Source: Gracilaria caudata
Taxonomy: Eukaryota; Rhodophyta; Florideophyceae; Gracilariales; Gracilariaceae
Direction of reading: 5' to 3'
DNA length: 64,000 nucleotides
NCBI GenBank assembly: GCA_030374735.1
Contig: JASCIV010000037.1
Span: forward strand, 1-64,000
Of this stretch, positions 29,436-38,047 are shown piece by piece; position 1 is the stretch's first letter; the number at the start of each line of letters is the position of its first letter. Under the pieces are notes generated by a model. That model did not search any database, was not told where the DNA came from, and was given only the letters and a program-made list of their open reading frames with translations. Made by a program: the position numbers and the translations under genes.

Positions 29436-31181
29436 TCACGGCTGCTTGCTGCTCGCATCGAGGTTGTGCAAAATATTCAATCGACGCTTCCCACCCACGC
29501 TTTCAAGCCGCAGCGATATATCATTTAGCTCCGCATTAAAGCCGTTTTCACTCAGCAACTTCACGAAATCTCTTCGGAACCACTGCATGCTGGTCTCCAC
29601 TTTAGCAGCTCCCTTTTTCACACCCCGCATCGTTTTCGTCACTCTTATCTTTCGCTCTAGTCTTCGCAACAGCAGTAGTTGAACCATAACAATAAGTAGG
29701 AACAACGACCACGGAATAACAGCCAGTACTGTTACTGTTGGTACTTGTCTAACCAAGTCTGGGCGTGGTTGAATGAAACGCGAATCCAGCTCTCGAAGCT
29801 CGCCGTTCACGAGCGATTCACCAGATATGCTTTGCACATATCTCGCCATGGTCACAACGCGTCTTTTTTCCACTTCTTCATTTTCGGTCGCCCAGAGGTA
29901 ACCTTCGAGGTACATTCGCATCGCAAAACGAACCGTCAGCTCAGATAGAGGATCTAAATTCGAGCCGTTCTTACCCTCCTTCTCCTTCTCCTTCTTTTTC
30001 TCCTTCTTTTCTTCCTTCTTCTCCTCCTTCTTTTCGACCTCCTTTTCGTCCTGATTCGCACGACTCTTTGATTCCAACCTCCATCGTTTGACATCAGCAA
30101 TTTGTCCGTCTTCATTACTTACGACGGAGCCCTCCCCAAAACCAAACGTCTCTGTCCGGTTTCGAATTGCATAAATCGCACATGCAACAGACTCACAGGA
30201 GTCCCCACAATCATCCCCTTCATACAATTGAACGCACGTATACGCATCTGCATGGCTCTTGTTCGCAGCTTGCCTCCCATTTCGAAACCCATAAACAGCA
30301 TGCACAGAGTTTCCAAGTCTGACTCGCCTTGACCAGTTGATAGGTGGACGAGAGTTTGTCCGTAGAGCAATGTTCTGCGCCGCTCTAGTGAAATACGTCC
30401 CATTTTCCTCACTCACGGCTGGCATCCACACTTCAACTTCCCGTGGCTTCGACCTGAAGTAATCACACACAATGCTACTGTTATCTCTAGAAAGATACAT
30501 TTTTGATGACGACAGTTTTGCGAGCATATAGTGCTCTCGTAATACGGGTTCAAAGCCATTGGTACTTCCAGATTCGTTCAACCGTAAAACTAAATCTTCT
30601 ACGCCAAAGATACAGTCTTTCGAGTGCAACACGGATTCCACTCTGTCTTCTCTCAAACTCACATTCTCCAGCCGCAAGCGATTGTCCATGCCACCTTGCA
30701 AAGTTGTAGAGTTCCTCTCACTCGGTAGCTCTCCGTGGATGTGAGAAAAAGTATGGGTTTCCCTAATCTTCCATACATCTATCTGCGTTTTCTCGCTGAG
30801 CTCTATCGACGAACTGCAGAACTCTGCGAAGGTCTCCATCACGATAACCACGAACCCAAGAAATATCATGGGAAGTATATTTCGATGCCGCCCATAATAT
30901 GTAGAGTACAGCGATAGAATTCCCAATCGAGAATCGGAGAGCAAGACCTTTTCTTTGTTGAGAAGTTTCATGCTGGCGGTTTTACGGACAAGACGATCTG
31001 AAAGATATTCCAAGAAGGGCAAAGCAATAAGATTGAGACAGATGTACAAGATAACGTTCCACACTGGTTCGTCAATGTGGATGACGAAGTCAGGAATACC
31101 ACTGAAGCTACCTCTTGGTCTTTGCAGTACAATAGTATCACTCACATCACTCATATTTTCGATTGACACAATGTCGCTCAT
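29436..31181 (-). CDS. Unknown three-pass membrane protein, paralogue 3
   Basis: About 581 residues from the first in-frame ATG (31181), chosen because it aligns with the start of paralogue 2. N-terminal WNVILYICLNLIALPFLEYL and LPMIFLGFVVIVMETFAEF are the first two membrane segments; VTVLAVIPWSLFLLIVMVQL is the third. The loop keeps the Cys pattern CVQLYEGDDCGDSCESVAC. Compared with paralogue 2 it has an extra Lys/Glu-rich run of about 30 residues just before the third membrane region, encoded by CTT/CTC repeats at about 29970-30045. The tail with VETSMQWFRRDFVKLL and VGGKRRLNIL is conserved. Tandem duplication with paralogue 2 on the same strand is evident. Function unknown. Confidence 0.78.
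   Translation of the reverse strand: MSDIVSIENMSDVSDTIVLQRPRGSFSGIPDFVIHIDEPVWNVILYICLNLIALPFLEYLSDRLVRKTASMKLLNKEKVLLSDSRLGILSLYSTYYGRHRNILPMIFLGFVVIVMETFAEFCSSSIELSEKTQIDVWKIRETHTFSHIHGELPSERNSTTLQGGMDNRLRLENVSLREDRVESVLHSKDCIFGVEDLVLRLNESGSTNGFEPVLREHYMLAKLSSSKMYLSRDNSSIVCDYFRSKPREVEVWMPAVSEENGTYFTRAAQNIALRTNSRPPINWSRRVRLGNSVHAVYGFRNGRQAANKSHADAYTCVQLYEGDDCGDSCESVACAIYAIRNRTETFGFGEGSVVSNEDGQIADVKRWRLESKSRANQDEKEVEKKEEKKEEKKEKKKEKEKEGKNGSNLDPLSELTVRFAMRMYLEGYLWATENEEVEKRRVVTMARYVQSISGESLVNGELRELDSRFIQPRPDLVRQVPTVTVLAVIPWSLFLLIVMVQLLLLRRLERKIRVTKTMRGVKKGAAKVETSMQWFRRDFVKLLSENGFNAELNDISLRLESVGGKRRLNILHNLDASSKQP
29970..30045. repeat. CTT/CTC-rich microsatellite coding a Lys/Glu run
   Basis: Pyrimidine-rich repeats on the plus strand. 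On the coding strand they give alternating Lys and Glu. Absent from paralogue 2, so a recent expansion in paralogue 3. Confidence 0.8.
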
Positions 31182-32546
31182 AGCGACAACTGGAACTGTG
31201 CTCAGGATGGCAGAAGTGTCAGAGGATTGGAGAGGTGATCGAGTTTGTAAGGTACCGAAGGTAAAGTCGAAGCTCCGGTTCACGAACACATGTGACGGTG
31301 AAGTGTGCTCGTGCAGTGCCGTCACGACAAAGTTAATGGTACAGCTGCTGTAGTACAGCAGCGATGCGCCTTATTGAGGAATCCTTTTGAGGGCCTCGTG
31401 GATCACAATCCGGGATTGTGACAGCACAAATATTTTGAAGCAGCATTATCATAATGACACCAGGAAGAGGAGGCAGAAGAAAACAAGAACGAAATTTCGT
31501 AGAAGTATTTTTCGTATCGATAGAGGCTACACGTACAGCGCACATGCGGGCATCTTACCGTAAGGTAACTGTCGATAGAAGCAACGCCCGTCAGAAACAG
31601 ATTCTCTCATGTCAGGAAAAACTGGATAATGCTATTCGCAGAATACTATTCAGAATAAGATGTACCTTCGTATTTGTTTACGGGTTGTGAGCACACGTGA
31701 TTTTCCATGACGGTCTGCTGCACCCGACCACACCGGACTTGTGGCTCAGTGGGGTTTCACAATCTGAGCAGCATTCAACAGTAATCGTGATCGCTGGGAT
31801 CATTTGTAAATTTTGTGGTGATGATGACAAAAAAAAATACAAATGTGCTTCCTTGGAAGCGTTTCCAATCTTCGTTTTGCAGTTAAGAAGAGACACGCAA
31901 ACGAGTAACTCAGGTTCTTCCATTTGGATGTATTGGTTTCACAAATGGCTAATCACAGTGATACTAGGTTTTTACTCTAAGCTTTGACCGAAAATCAGCA
32001 CCTAGAAGAGGTGAAGAACAAGTTCACAAGTGCTATGCGTTTTTTCCTCTATCATGAACGTGCTTTCTTTATCCAAACGCGAAAACTGCTCATGTTTTCG
32101 TCGATCTTCAAATGCACGTCATCGCAGGATGAGCTTGTTTCAACGATGTTCTTCTTTTCAGGATGCATATCAACGTCAAAAGCAGTTCATGCGGTCCTAA
32201 CGTAACAGCTCCAACTCTTAAGCGGTCTGACGTCCTAGCTTTGCCAAGAGATTTGCGCCATTCCAAACAGGCAGCAATAGGCAGTTTTACTCACAGTGTT
32301 CATGATTGCGCTCTCATTATTTATGTAACACAGCAAGGGATAACAAGAGACAACAAGAAAGCGTCTCGACAAACAGATCACTGTTTCTGCCTAGTGCTCT
32401 CTTCATATACTGGAATACATTTTTCCTGATGAGCTACATCAGTGCAATACCCATTCTCGGCTGAGATAAGCATCATAAAAATCGTACTAAATTTCCATTG
32501 TCAAAAGAGATGAAGAGATTGAGGCATAGGAGCAAGAAGTATCAAG
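31182..32546. other. Intergenic with two one-base-loop palindromes
   Basis: About 1.4 kb upstream of paralogue 3 and downstream of the Cys-rich gene. Palindromes lie at 31344-31362 (GCTGCTGTA-G-TACAGCAGC) and 31403-31421 (TCACAATCC-G-GGATTGTGA), roughly 160-240 bases before the paralogue 3 start and so within its likely promoter. No gene recognised. Confidence 0.5.
31344..31421. repeat. Pair of perfect palindromes, 9-bp arms each
   Basis: Two odd-length palindromes 41 bases apart, both with a single G as centre, upstream of paralogue 3. Possible binding sites for a dimeric regulator. Confidence 0.8.
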
Positions 32547-32942
32547 TTAAGAGCGTGGCGGCTTGTAATTGAATTTTCCGCGGGCAACACCTCCTCCATT
32601 GCCACAGGCAGCAAAACAAGCTGCGCCACCAGTGATACAAAGCGGGGCACAACCCTCCGCCTCCGGAGCACATAAAGCGATGCAAGCAGCCACCGCGGCC
32701 GAGCAGGAAATATCGCAGATGATTTGTCCAGCACTGTTGACCTTCTTCACCTTTGCGCAGCATTTCAAAACTTGCTTGTTGAAAAGCTTCTGCTTCTCGC
32801 TCTTGCTCTTGTTTTTGTAACGGCGCCAATGCAGTCTTCCGACGATGCTCTTCTTGTAGATGTTGTCACATCGCTTGTCTCTGGCTTGGGCAATGGTGAG
32901 TAGGGCGAGGATGAGGGCTGCAAAGAAAAGTGTTTTGGCCAT
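32547..32942 (-). CDS. Small secreted cysteine-rich protein
   Basis: A 131-residue protein with an ATG start 135 bases below a strong TATA box. Residues 1-20 are a signal peptide (MAKTLFFAALILALLTIAQA). The mature part has a basic N-terminal half (KKSIVGRLHWRRYKNKSKSEKQK) and a C-terminal half in which paired cysteines recur with regular spacing (ICDISC, ACIALC, GCAPLC, ACFAAC), 11 Cys in all including CC. The end is Gly-rich then basic. The spacing C-x3-C repeated four times suggests helical hairpins locked by disulfides. No named family is recognised; a defence peptide, a matrix protein or a signalling peptide would all fit. Confidence 0.75.
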   Translation of the reverse strand: MAKTLFFAALILALLTIAQARDKRCDNIYKKSIVGRLHWRRYKNKSKSEKQKLFNKQVLKCCAKVKKVNSAGQIICDISCSAAVAACIALCAPEAEGCAPLCITGGAACFAACGNGGGVARGKFNYKPPRS

Positions 32943-34082
32943 GGTGTGAGGATGAGGACTAGAGCAGGGGGTCTAGGGGTGTCTGTATTGCGAAGTGGTT
33001 GTGGAAGTGGGCTTTGGTCGATGAGTAGGTTGTGGTTGTTGGGAGATGGAGAAGCACTTGGAGCCATACAGAGTCCCTTTTATATGGTAAAGTAGTAGTC
33101 TAGTTGTTCAAACAAACACATCGGATAACGAGGAAGAGATGAACAGGGGGGTGATCCTTGTTGAAAGGAACTAGGACCATCTCGTATACTAAGACTTTGT
33201 ATAGAACAAAGATGTGGGTCTTGTTGGGACGAGAGAAAGAATAACAATATACTAGCTGCAAAAGAACGCAACAGAATTGAAGGATGAGAGAAAGGGCACT
33301 GAAAAGGCAGCGTTAAATGGTGGGTGAGGTTTGTTGTGGCCTGATTGTTTTCGAAGCTGGTTCTAATGTATACTTAAAGACAGCATATGACATACAAGGG
33401 TAGCGCGAACGGAGGGAATCTGTTTCAGCACAACGTTTCTGGTGTTGAGATGTCGACATTTGCGCCTCAGAAACTTACCTTGGGGAAGGAGTGCTAACCA
33501 ACCATAACACTGCAACAGCAGCATATGCGTCACTTGGCGTCGGGGTTTGAGAGATAAAAATAAACAAAAGAGAAAATTATAACATGGTGCTGCGGAAGGG
33601 GCCGCCGCTGCATGCCGTCATGAGGGATAGCCCTCGTTACCTCGGGCAGCGAGAAAGGGCTAAGACTTGCATCCTCAAGGCAACCCTTGCTACTACTTGC
33701 TACCGTTGTAGCGCTTCTCGTGCTCATAGCAGGAATTTCTCCCGAACATGTTTGCAAGTAGCAAGGCGCGAACGCGAAGAGTAGCCCTGGAAAAAGCGTT
33801 TCCCTTGCCATGACCGGATTCCCGACAACAAAGCAGTTGAACACGTGGATGCGCTGTACAGATTTGATCTGCGAAGGTGGTCCGACATGAACGACCAGCC
33901 GTGTGGATCACCGTCGACGACATATCTAAAGCGCGCCCTTCCAGCACAGATATATGCGTCGGTCCGTTCTCCGTGGTCTACGCGCTGGCGACCACCCGCT
34001 AGCCTGGCGCTGAAGTCGTCTTTCGATTCGTCTGAGCGCGACATGACCTGAGTCGTTCGACGAGCTGTTCGTCTCCCCCATC
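32943..34082. other. Intergenic; promoters of the Cys-rich gene and Lon
   Basis: About 1.1 kb between divergent genes. The TATA box at 33077-33084 belongs to the Cys-rich gene; none is evident for Lon. No further gene is supported. Confidence 0.45.
33077..33084 (-). promoter_or_regulatory. TATA box of the Cys-rich gene
   Basis: On the minus strand CCATATAAAAGGG, with TATAAAAG 135 bases before the ATG at 32942, implying a leader of about 100 bases. A consensus TATA box is uncommon among the genes of this window and suits a regulated, strongly expressed gene. Confidence 0.65.
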
Positions 34083-36920
34083 ATGTCGTCTGCTATTCTT
34101 TCCCGCACGACCCTACTTTCACACACATTTTTTCGTCCTCGATCTCTGCTCACGCCGGTTTCGGGCTCGTTTCGACACGTGGTTCGATCGTTCTGTTCAG
34201 ATTCTTCGCGCAATGATGACGACAGCGCCAACAAATCTGCCAAGCAGAACAAGTCTTCGAAGACTAACAAGAGTGATGATGCTACGTCTCCGACCGATAT
34301 CATAGTTCCGCCAACCCCGCCTTCCTCTTCTTCTGAGCAGGTTGTAGGTCGTCGTCCAGTCATGGAGCCACGCGATTTGCTGTCCATTCCTTTGTTTACG
34401 AGACCACATTTCCCCAAGATCATAGCCCCAATCATCGTGCACGATCCTGCTGCGTGCAAGGCGTTTGCGTCCTTACGAGATACTGGTCTTCGCCACGTTG
34501 GCCTATTCCTTCACAAGCAAGCGGGCATAGATCTTTTGCCAAACGACCATGCATACCCGTATAACGATGCCGAACAATTACATCGCGTTGGTGTACTTGC
34601 CGAGATCATCCGACTTATGCCCAGACAAAAAGGTGTGGAGCTTACGTTCCTATGCCATCATCGCATTCGATGGACCCGTGTCGTATCTTCTGAGCCCCTT
34701 TTGACGCTTGCAACTGAACCCATTGCAGAGCCTCCGGCCGATTTGAGTAGCGACCTCATAAAGGCATATTCGTTGAGTGTCATTGAAACAATGAAAGAAT
34801 TACTACGTCTCGGATCGTTTTACAAGGAACAGTTGGAGCTTTTGCTGGAAAGCGTTGATGTCAATAATCCGTATCACCTTGCCGACTTGGGTGCCTGCCT
34901 CACAACCGCCGATCCGGCTTCGCTGCAGGATGTACTGGAAGAGACCGATATCGCAGAACGTCTTCGACTCACCCTAGAACTCCTTAAGAAGGACCTGGAA
35001 ACAACTCGCGTTTCGCGTCGTATTCACAAGCAAATAGAAGAAAACGTATCAAAGTCGCAGCGAAAATACTTCCTCACAGAACAAATGAAACAGATCAAAC
35101 GCGAACTGGGAATGGAAAAGGATGAAAAGGAAACGTTGCTGACAAAGTTCAAGGCAAGGCTGGAACAGAAAGTAGTTCCTGAAGCCATTTCTAACATCGT
35201 CAACGATGAAATGGAGAAGCTCAGTAGTTTAGAACCTTCAAGTTCTGAATACAATGTGACTCGGAATTATCTTGACTGGCTAACAGAACTACCGTGGGGA
35301 GTTTATAGTCAAGATTCTCTCGATATAGCACGTGCGGAAAAGGTCCTTGATGAAATGCATTACGGCCTCAAGGATGTAAAGGAGCGTATACTGGAGTTTA
35401 TTGCGGTAAGCGGTCTGCGCGGTAACGTTCAAGGCAAAATTCTGTTGTTGTCAGGCCCACCTGGGGTCGGTAAGACTAGCATTGGCAAAAGCATTGCGAA
35501 GGCGCTAAATCGTGAGTTCTACCGATTTTCTGTGGGTGGCATGGGTGACGTAGCGGAGATAAAGGGTCATCGACGAACGTATGTCGGTGCCATGCCAGGA
35601 AAGTTCGTGCAAGCCCTCAAGAACGCAAAGGCTGCGAATCCTGTCATAATGATTGATGAGATTGATAAGATGGGCAGGGGCTGGACTGGAGATCCATCTT
35701 CGGCATTGTTAGAGGCTTTGGATCCAGAACAGAATTCCTCGTTTCTTGATCACTACATGGATGTACCTATCGATTTGTCTAAAGTACTGTTCTTGTGTAC
35801 GGCGAATGTTCTGGATACAATTCCTGGGCCGTTGCTAGATCGAATGCAGTCAATACCCCTAAGCGGGTACATACTAGAGGAAAAGGTTGCCATCGCGGAC
35901 AAATACCTTGTCCCGACAGCACGAACTGAGGCTGGACTGACGGAGGAGCAAGTGAAGATAACTGAGGACGGGCTGGTTTCGCTTGCAAGAGATTATTGTA
36001 GAGAGGCTGGTGTGCGAAGTCTCAAGCAACAAATTGAAAAGATCTTCCGAAAAGTAGCTCTTCGAATCGTCAAAGACAAGCCTTTAGAGGCCGGTGATGA
36101 CGAAAGCACAGAAACAGCAGCTCAGGAAGTTGGTCAGTCTGTGATAACTTCAGACAACGTGGAAGACTACCTGGGCAAGAAGCCGTTCACAAAAGAACGA
36201 CTATTTGAACAAACACCACCGGGCATTGCAACTGGACTGGCTTGGACTTCGATGGGTGGTGCCACTCTGTACATCGAATGCGTACGAATTGAAGGCATAA
36301 CAGAAAACAACGTCACGCTGAAAGTTACCGGTCAGTTGGGGGATGTCATGAAAGAAAGCACAGATATTGCGCTTTCGTATGTGCGCAACTACGTGAAAGG
36401 CATTGCTCCAAGCAACAACTTCTTCGAGTCTTGTTCCTTGCACATGCACATTCCCGAAGGAGCAACGCCAAAGGATGGTCCAAGCGCTGGGTGTACGATG
36501 GTCAGCGCATTACTGTCGTTGGCAATCGACAAGCCAATTCGACACAACGTTGCTATGACAGGCGAAGTTACGCTGACAGGTCAAGTTCTCCCTGTTGGTG
36601 GTATTCGCGAAAAGACAATCGCTGCCAAGCGATCAGGCATAAAGCATATCATTTTGCCTCATGGGAACCGCAAAGATTGGGATGAGCTGCCAGATCATGT
36701 CGCCAAAGGTATCGAACCTCATTTTGCCGAACATTATGACGATGTCTACCGAATCTGCTTCGCAGAAGGACCCGATGAAAGTGAAGAACAGGATGACAAG
36801 CATGCTATACCAAGTGAAACTGATGTTAAGCCAGACTCCGCCACAATGGTGAGTTTGTCGAGAATGGCGGCAGCAACAGAGGCCCTAAGAACATCGAGAT
36901 ATTTGTCACAAAAGACTTAA
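34083..36920 (+). CDS. LON1: Mitochondrial Lon protease
   Basis: A 945-residue ATP-dependent protease. The N-terminus (MSSAILSRTTLLSHTFFRPRS...) is rich in Arg, Ser and Thr without acids, like a mitochondrial transit peptide. Then comes the LON substrate-binding domain (about 100-300), a coiled helical segment, the AAA+ module with Walker A GPPGVGKTS (about 457), Walker B MIDEIDKMG (about 523) and sensor residues, and the protease domain with catalytic Ser in PKDGPSAGCTM (about 800) and Lys in IREKTIAAKR (about 843). It degrades oxidised and misfolded matrix proteins and binds mitochondrial DNA. The C-terminal 50 residues are acidic and not conserved. Tail to tail with the RNA-binding gene, 74 bases apart. 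A single exon, all key residues present. Confidence 0.97.
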   Translation: MSSAILSRTTLLSHTFFRPRSLLTPVSGSFRHVVRSFCSDSSRNDDDSANKSAKQNKSSKTNKSDDATSPTDIIVPPTPPSSSSEQVVGRRPVMEPRDLLSIPLFTRPHFPKIIAPIIVHDPAACKAFASLRDTGLRHVGLFLHKQAGIDLLPNDHAYPYNDAEQLHRVGVLAEIIRLMPRQKGVELTFLCHHRIRWTRVVSSEPLLTLATEPIAEPPADLSSDLIKAYSLSVIETMKELLRLGSFYKEQLELLLESVDVNNPYHLADLGACLTTADPASLQDVLEETDIAERLRLTLELLKKDLETTRVSRRIHKQIEENVSKSQRKYFLTEQMKQIKRELGMEKDEKETLLTKFKARLEQKVVPEAISNIVNDEMEKLSSLEPSSSEYNVTRNYLDWLTELPWGVYSQDSLDIARAEKVLDEMHYGLKDVKERILEFIAVSGLRGNVQGKILLLSGPPGVGKTSIGKSIAKALNREFYRFSVGGMGDVAEIKGHRRTYVGAMPGKFVQALKNAKAANPVIMIDEIDKMGRGWTGDPSSALLEALDPEQNSSFLDHYMDVPIDLSKVLFLCTANVLDTIPGPLLDRMQSIPLSGYILEEKVAIADKYLVPTARTEAGLTEEQVKITEDGLVSLARDYCREAGVRSLKQQIEKIFRKVALRIVKDKPLEAGDDESTETAAQEVGQSVITSDNVEDYLGKKPFTKERLFEQTPPGIATGLAWTSMGGATLYIECVRIEGITENNVTLKVTGQLGDVMKESTDIALSYVRNYVKGIAPSNNFFESCSLHMHIPEGATPKDGPSAGCTMVSALLSLAIDKPIRHNVAMTGEVTLTGQVLPVGGIREKTIAAKRSGIKHIILPHGNRKDWDELPDHVAKGIEPHFAEHYDDVYRICFAEGPDESEEQDDKHAIPSETDVKPDSATMVSLSRMAAATEALRTSRYLSQKT

Positions 36921-36994
36921 TACAAGGGTACGGTGAATCTGGCACTTGTACAAATACATCCCGCGAAGGGCAAGCCTACGAGTAAATTTTGATG

Positions 36995-38047
36995 TCAGTA
37001 TGGCCGATATCGGTGTTGTGATACGGAATGATGCGATGTTGGAGGCGCCCTTCCATAAGATTGCCCCCCGTACGGTGGTCTTTGATTGTAACCCTGGTGA
37101 TAGCCGCCGCCCCCATGAGGCGGAGCTCCCTGGTAAAAGCCTCCAGAGTAGTGCGGCTGATATCCTGAACGATGTGACAGCATCGGGGCTCTGCGCGCGT
37201 TTTCACGTCCCCAGTGAACCTGGACATTACGCCCCTCAACCTGAGTGCCTCCTTGGCATTCAAATATGGCTCGTGCGGCTGACGTGTGTTCAAAGTAACG
37301 AACAAAAGCGTACATAGTCTCACTAGCTTGCATCTTTATGCTTTCCGGAATTCTCACCTCTCTGATTGCCCCGTAAGCCTCAAAGACGCTTCGAATCGCC
37401 TGCTCTGGGGTGTTGACGCTGAGACCTGATACATACGCCGTGACGTTATTAACAGGCGTTTGTGCTAGAATGGTTTCGAACGGTATGCGTTTTTCGTGAT
37501 CGTCGTCGTTGTTCTTCCCTTTTGCCCAGTCTACTCGCAACGGTCTGTTGTTCAGTACTTGCCCGTTCATAGATTCCATAGCTGAGTGAGCTTCGTTTTT
37601 CTCCTTAAAAGAAACAAACGCGAAACCCTGCGTCTTCCCAGTCACCGGATCTTTAGCGCACTTCGCAGACGTTACTTCCCCGAACTGAGAAAACGCTGAC
37701 ACCAACTGTTCATCCGTAACATCTGAGGAGAGATTTCCAACGAACAGACAATGTTGGGAGGCAGATTCCGCACCCGGACCAGTTGGTCGCGCCCAGTCGA
37801 TAGTTAACAACTTGCCGTATATCGAGCGTCCGCGAAACTTCTCCATGGCTGCTAACGCGGTGGCATGGTCAGTGTAGTCCACGAAACCAAAACCAGATGA
37901 TACTCCGGTGTTCTTGTCAAATACGACATGGCACTGGGTGACCGGACCAGCCAGGGAGAAAACCTCATGCAGGAGTTGGCGGTAAACGCGGGGGTCGAGG
38001 TTTCCGACAAAGAGACTTGTCTGGGCGGCTAGAGCTGGAGTGGCCAT
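36995..38047 (-). CDS. TIA1/PUB1-like RNA-binding protein with three RRMs
   Basis: A 350-residue protein from the first in-frame ATG (38047). Three RNA-recognition motifs: RRM1 about 11-85 (SLFVGNLDP / GFGFVDY), RRM2 about 96-170 (CLFVGNLSS / GFAFVSF) and RRM3 about 200-275 (AYVSGLSV / YAFVRY), followed by a Gly/Tyr/Pro/Gln-rich tail (GGYHQGYNQRPPYGG). This order and the DWA segments after RRM1 and RRM2 match TIA1/TIAR, yeast PUB1 and Nam8, and plant UBP1. These bind U-rich RNA and act in splicing choice, mRNA stability and stress granules. The low-complexity tail fits granule assembly. The exact orthologue within the group is not settled. Confidence 0.88.
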   Translation of the reverse strand: MATPALAAQTSLFVGNLDPRVYRQLLHEVFSLAGPVTQCHVVFDKNTGVSSGFGFVDYTDHATALAAMEKFRGRSIYGKLLTIDWARPTGPGAESASQHCLFVGNLSSDVTDEQLVSAFSQFGEVTSAKCAKDPVTGKTQGFAFVSFKEKNEAHSAMESMNGQVLNNRPLRVDWAKGKNNDDDHEKRIPFETILAQTPVNNVTAYVSGLSVNTPEQAIRSVFEAYGAIREVRIPESIKMQASETMYAFVRYFEHTSAARAIFECQGGTQVEGRNVQVHWGRENARRAPMLSHRSGYQPHYSGGFYQGAPPHGGGGYHQGYNQRPPYGGQSYGRAPPTSHHSVSQHRYRPY

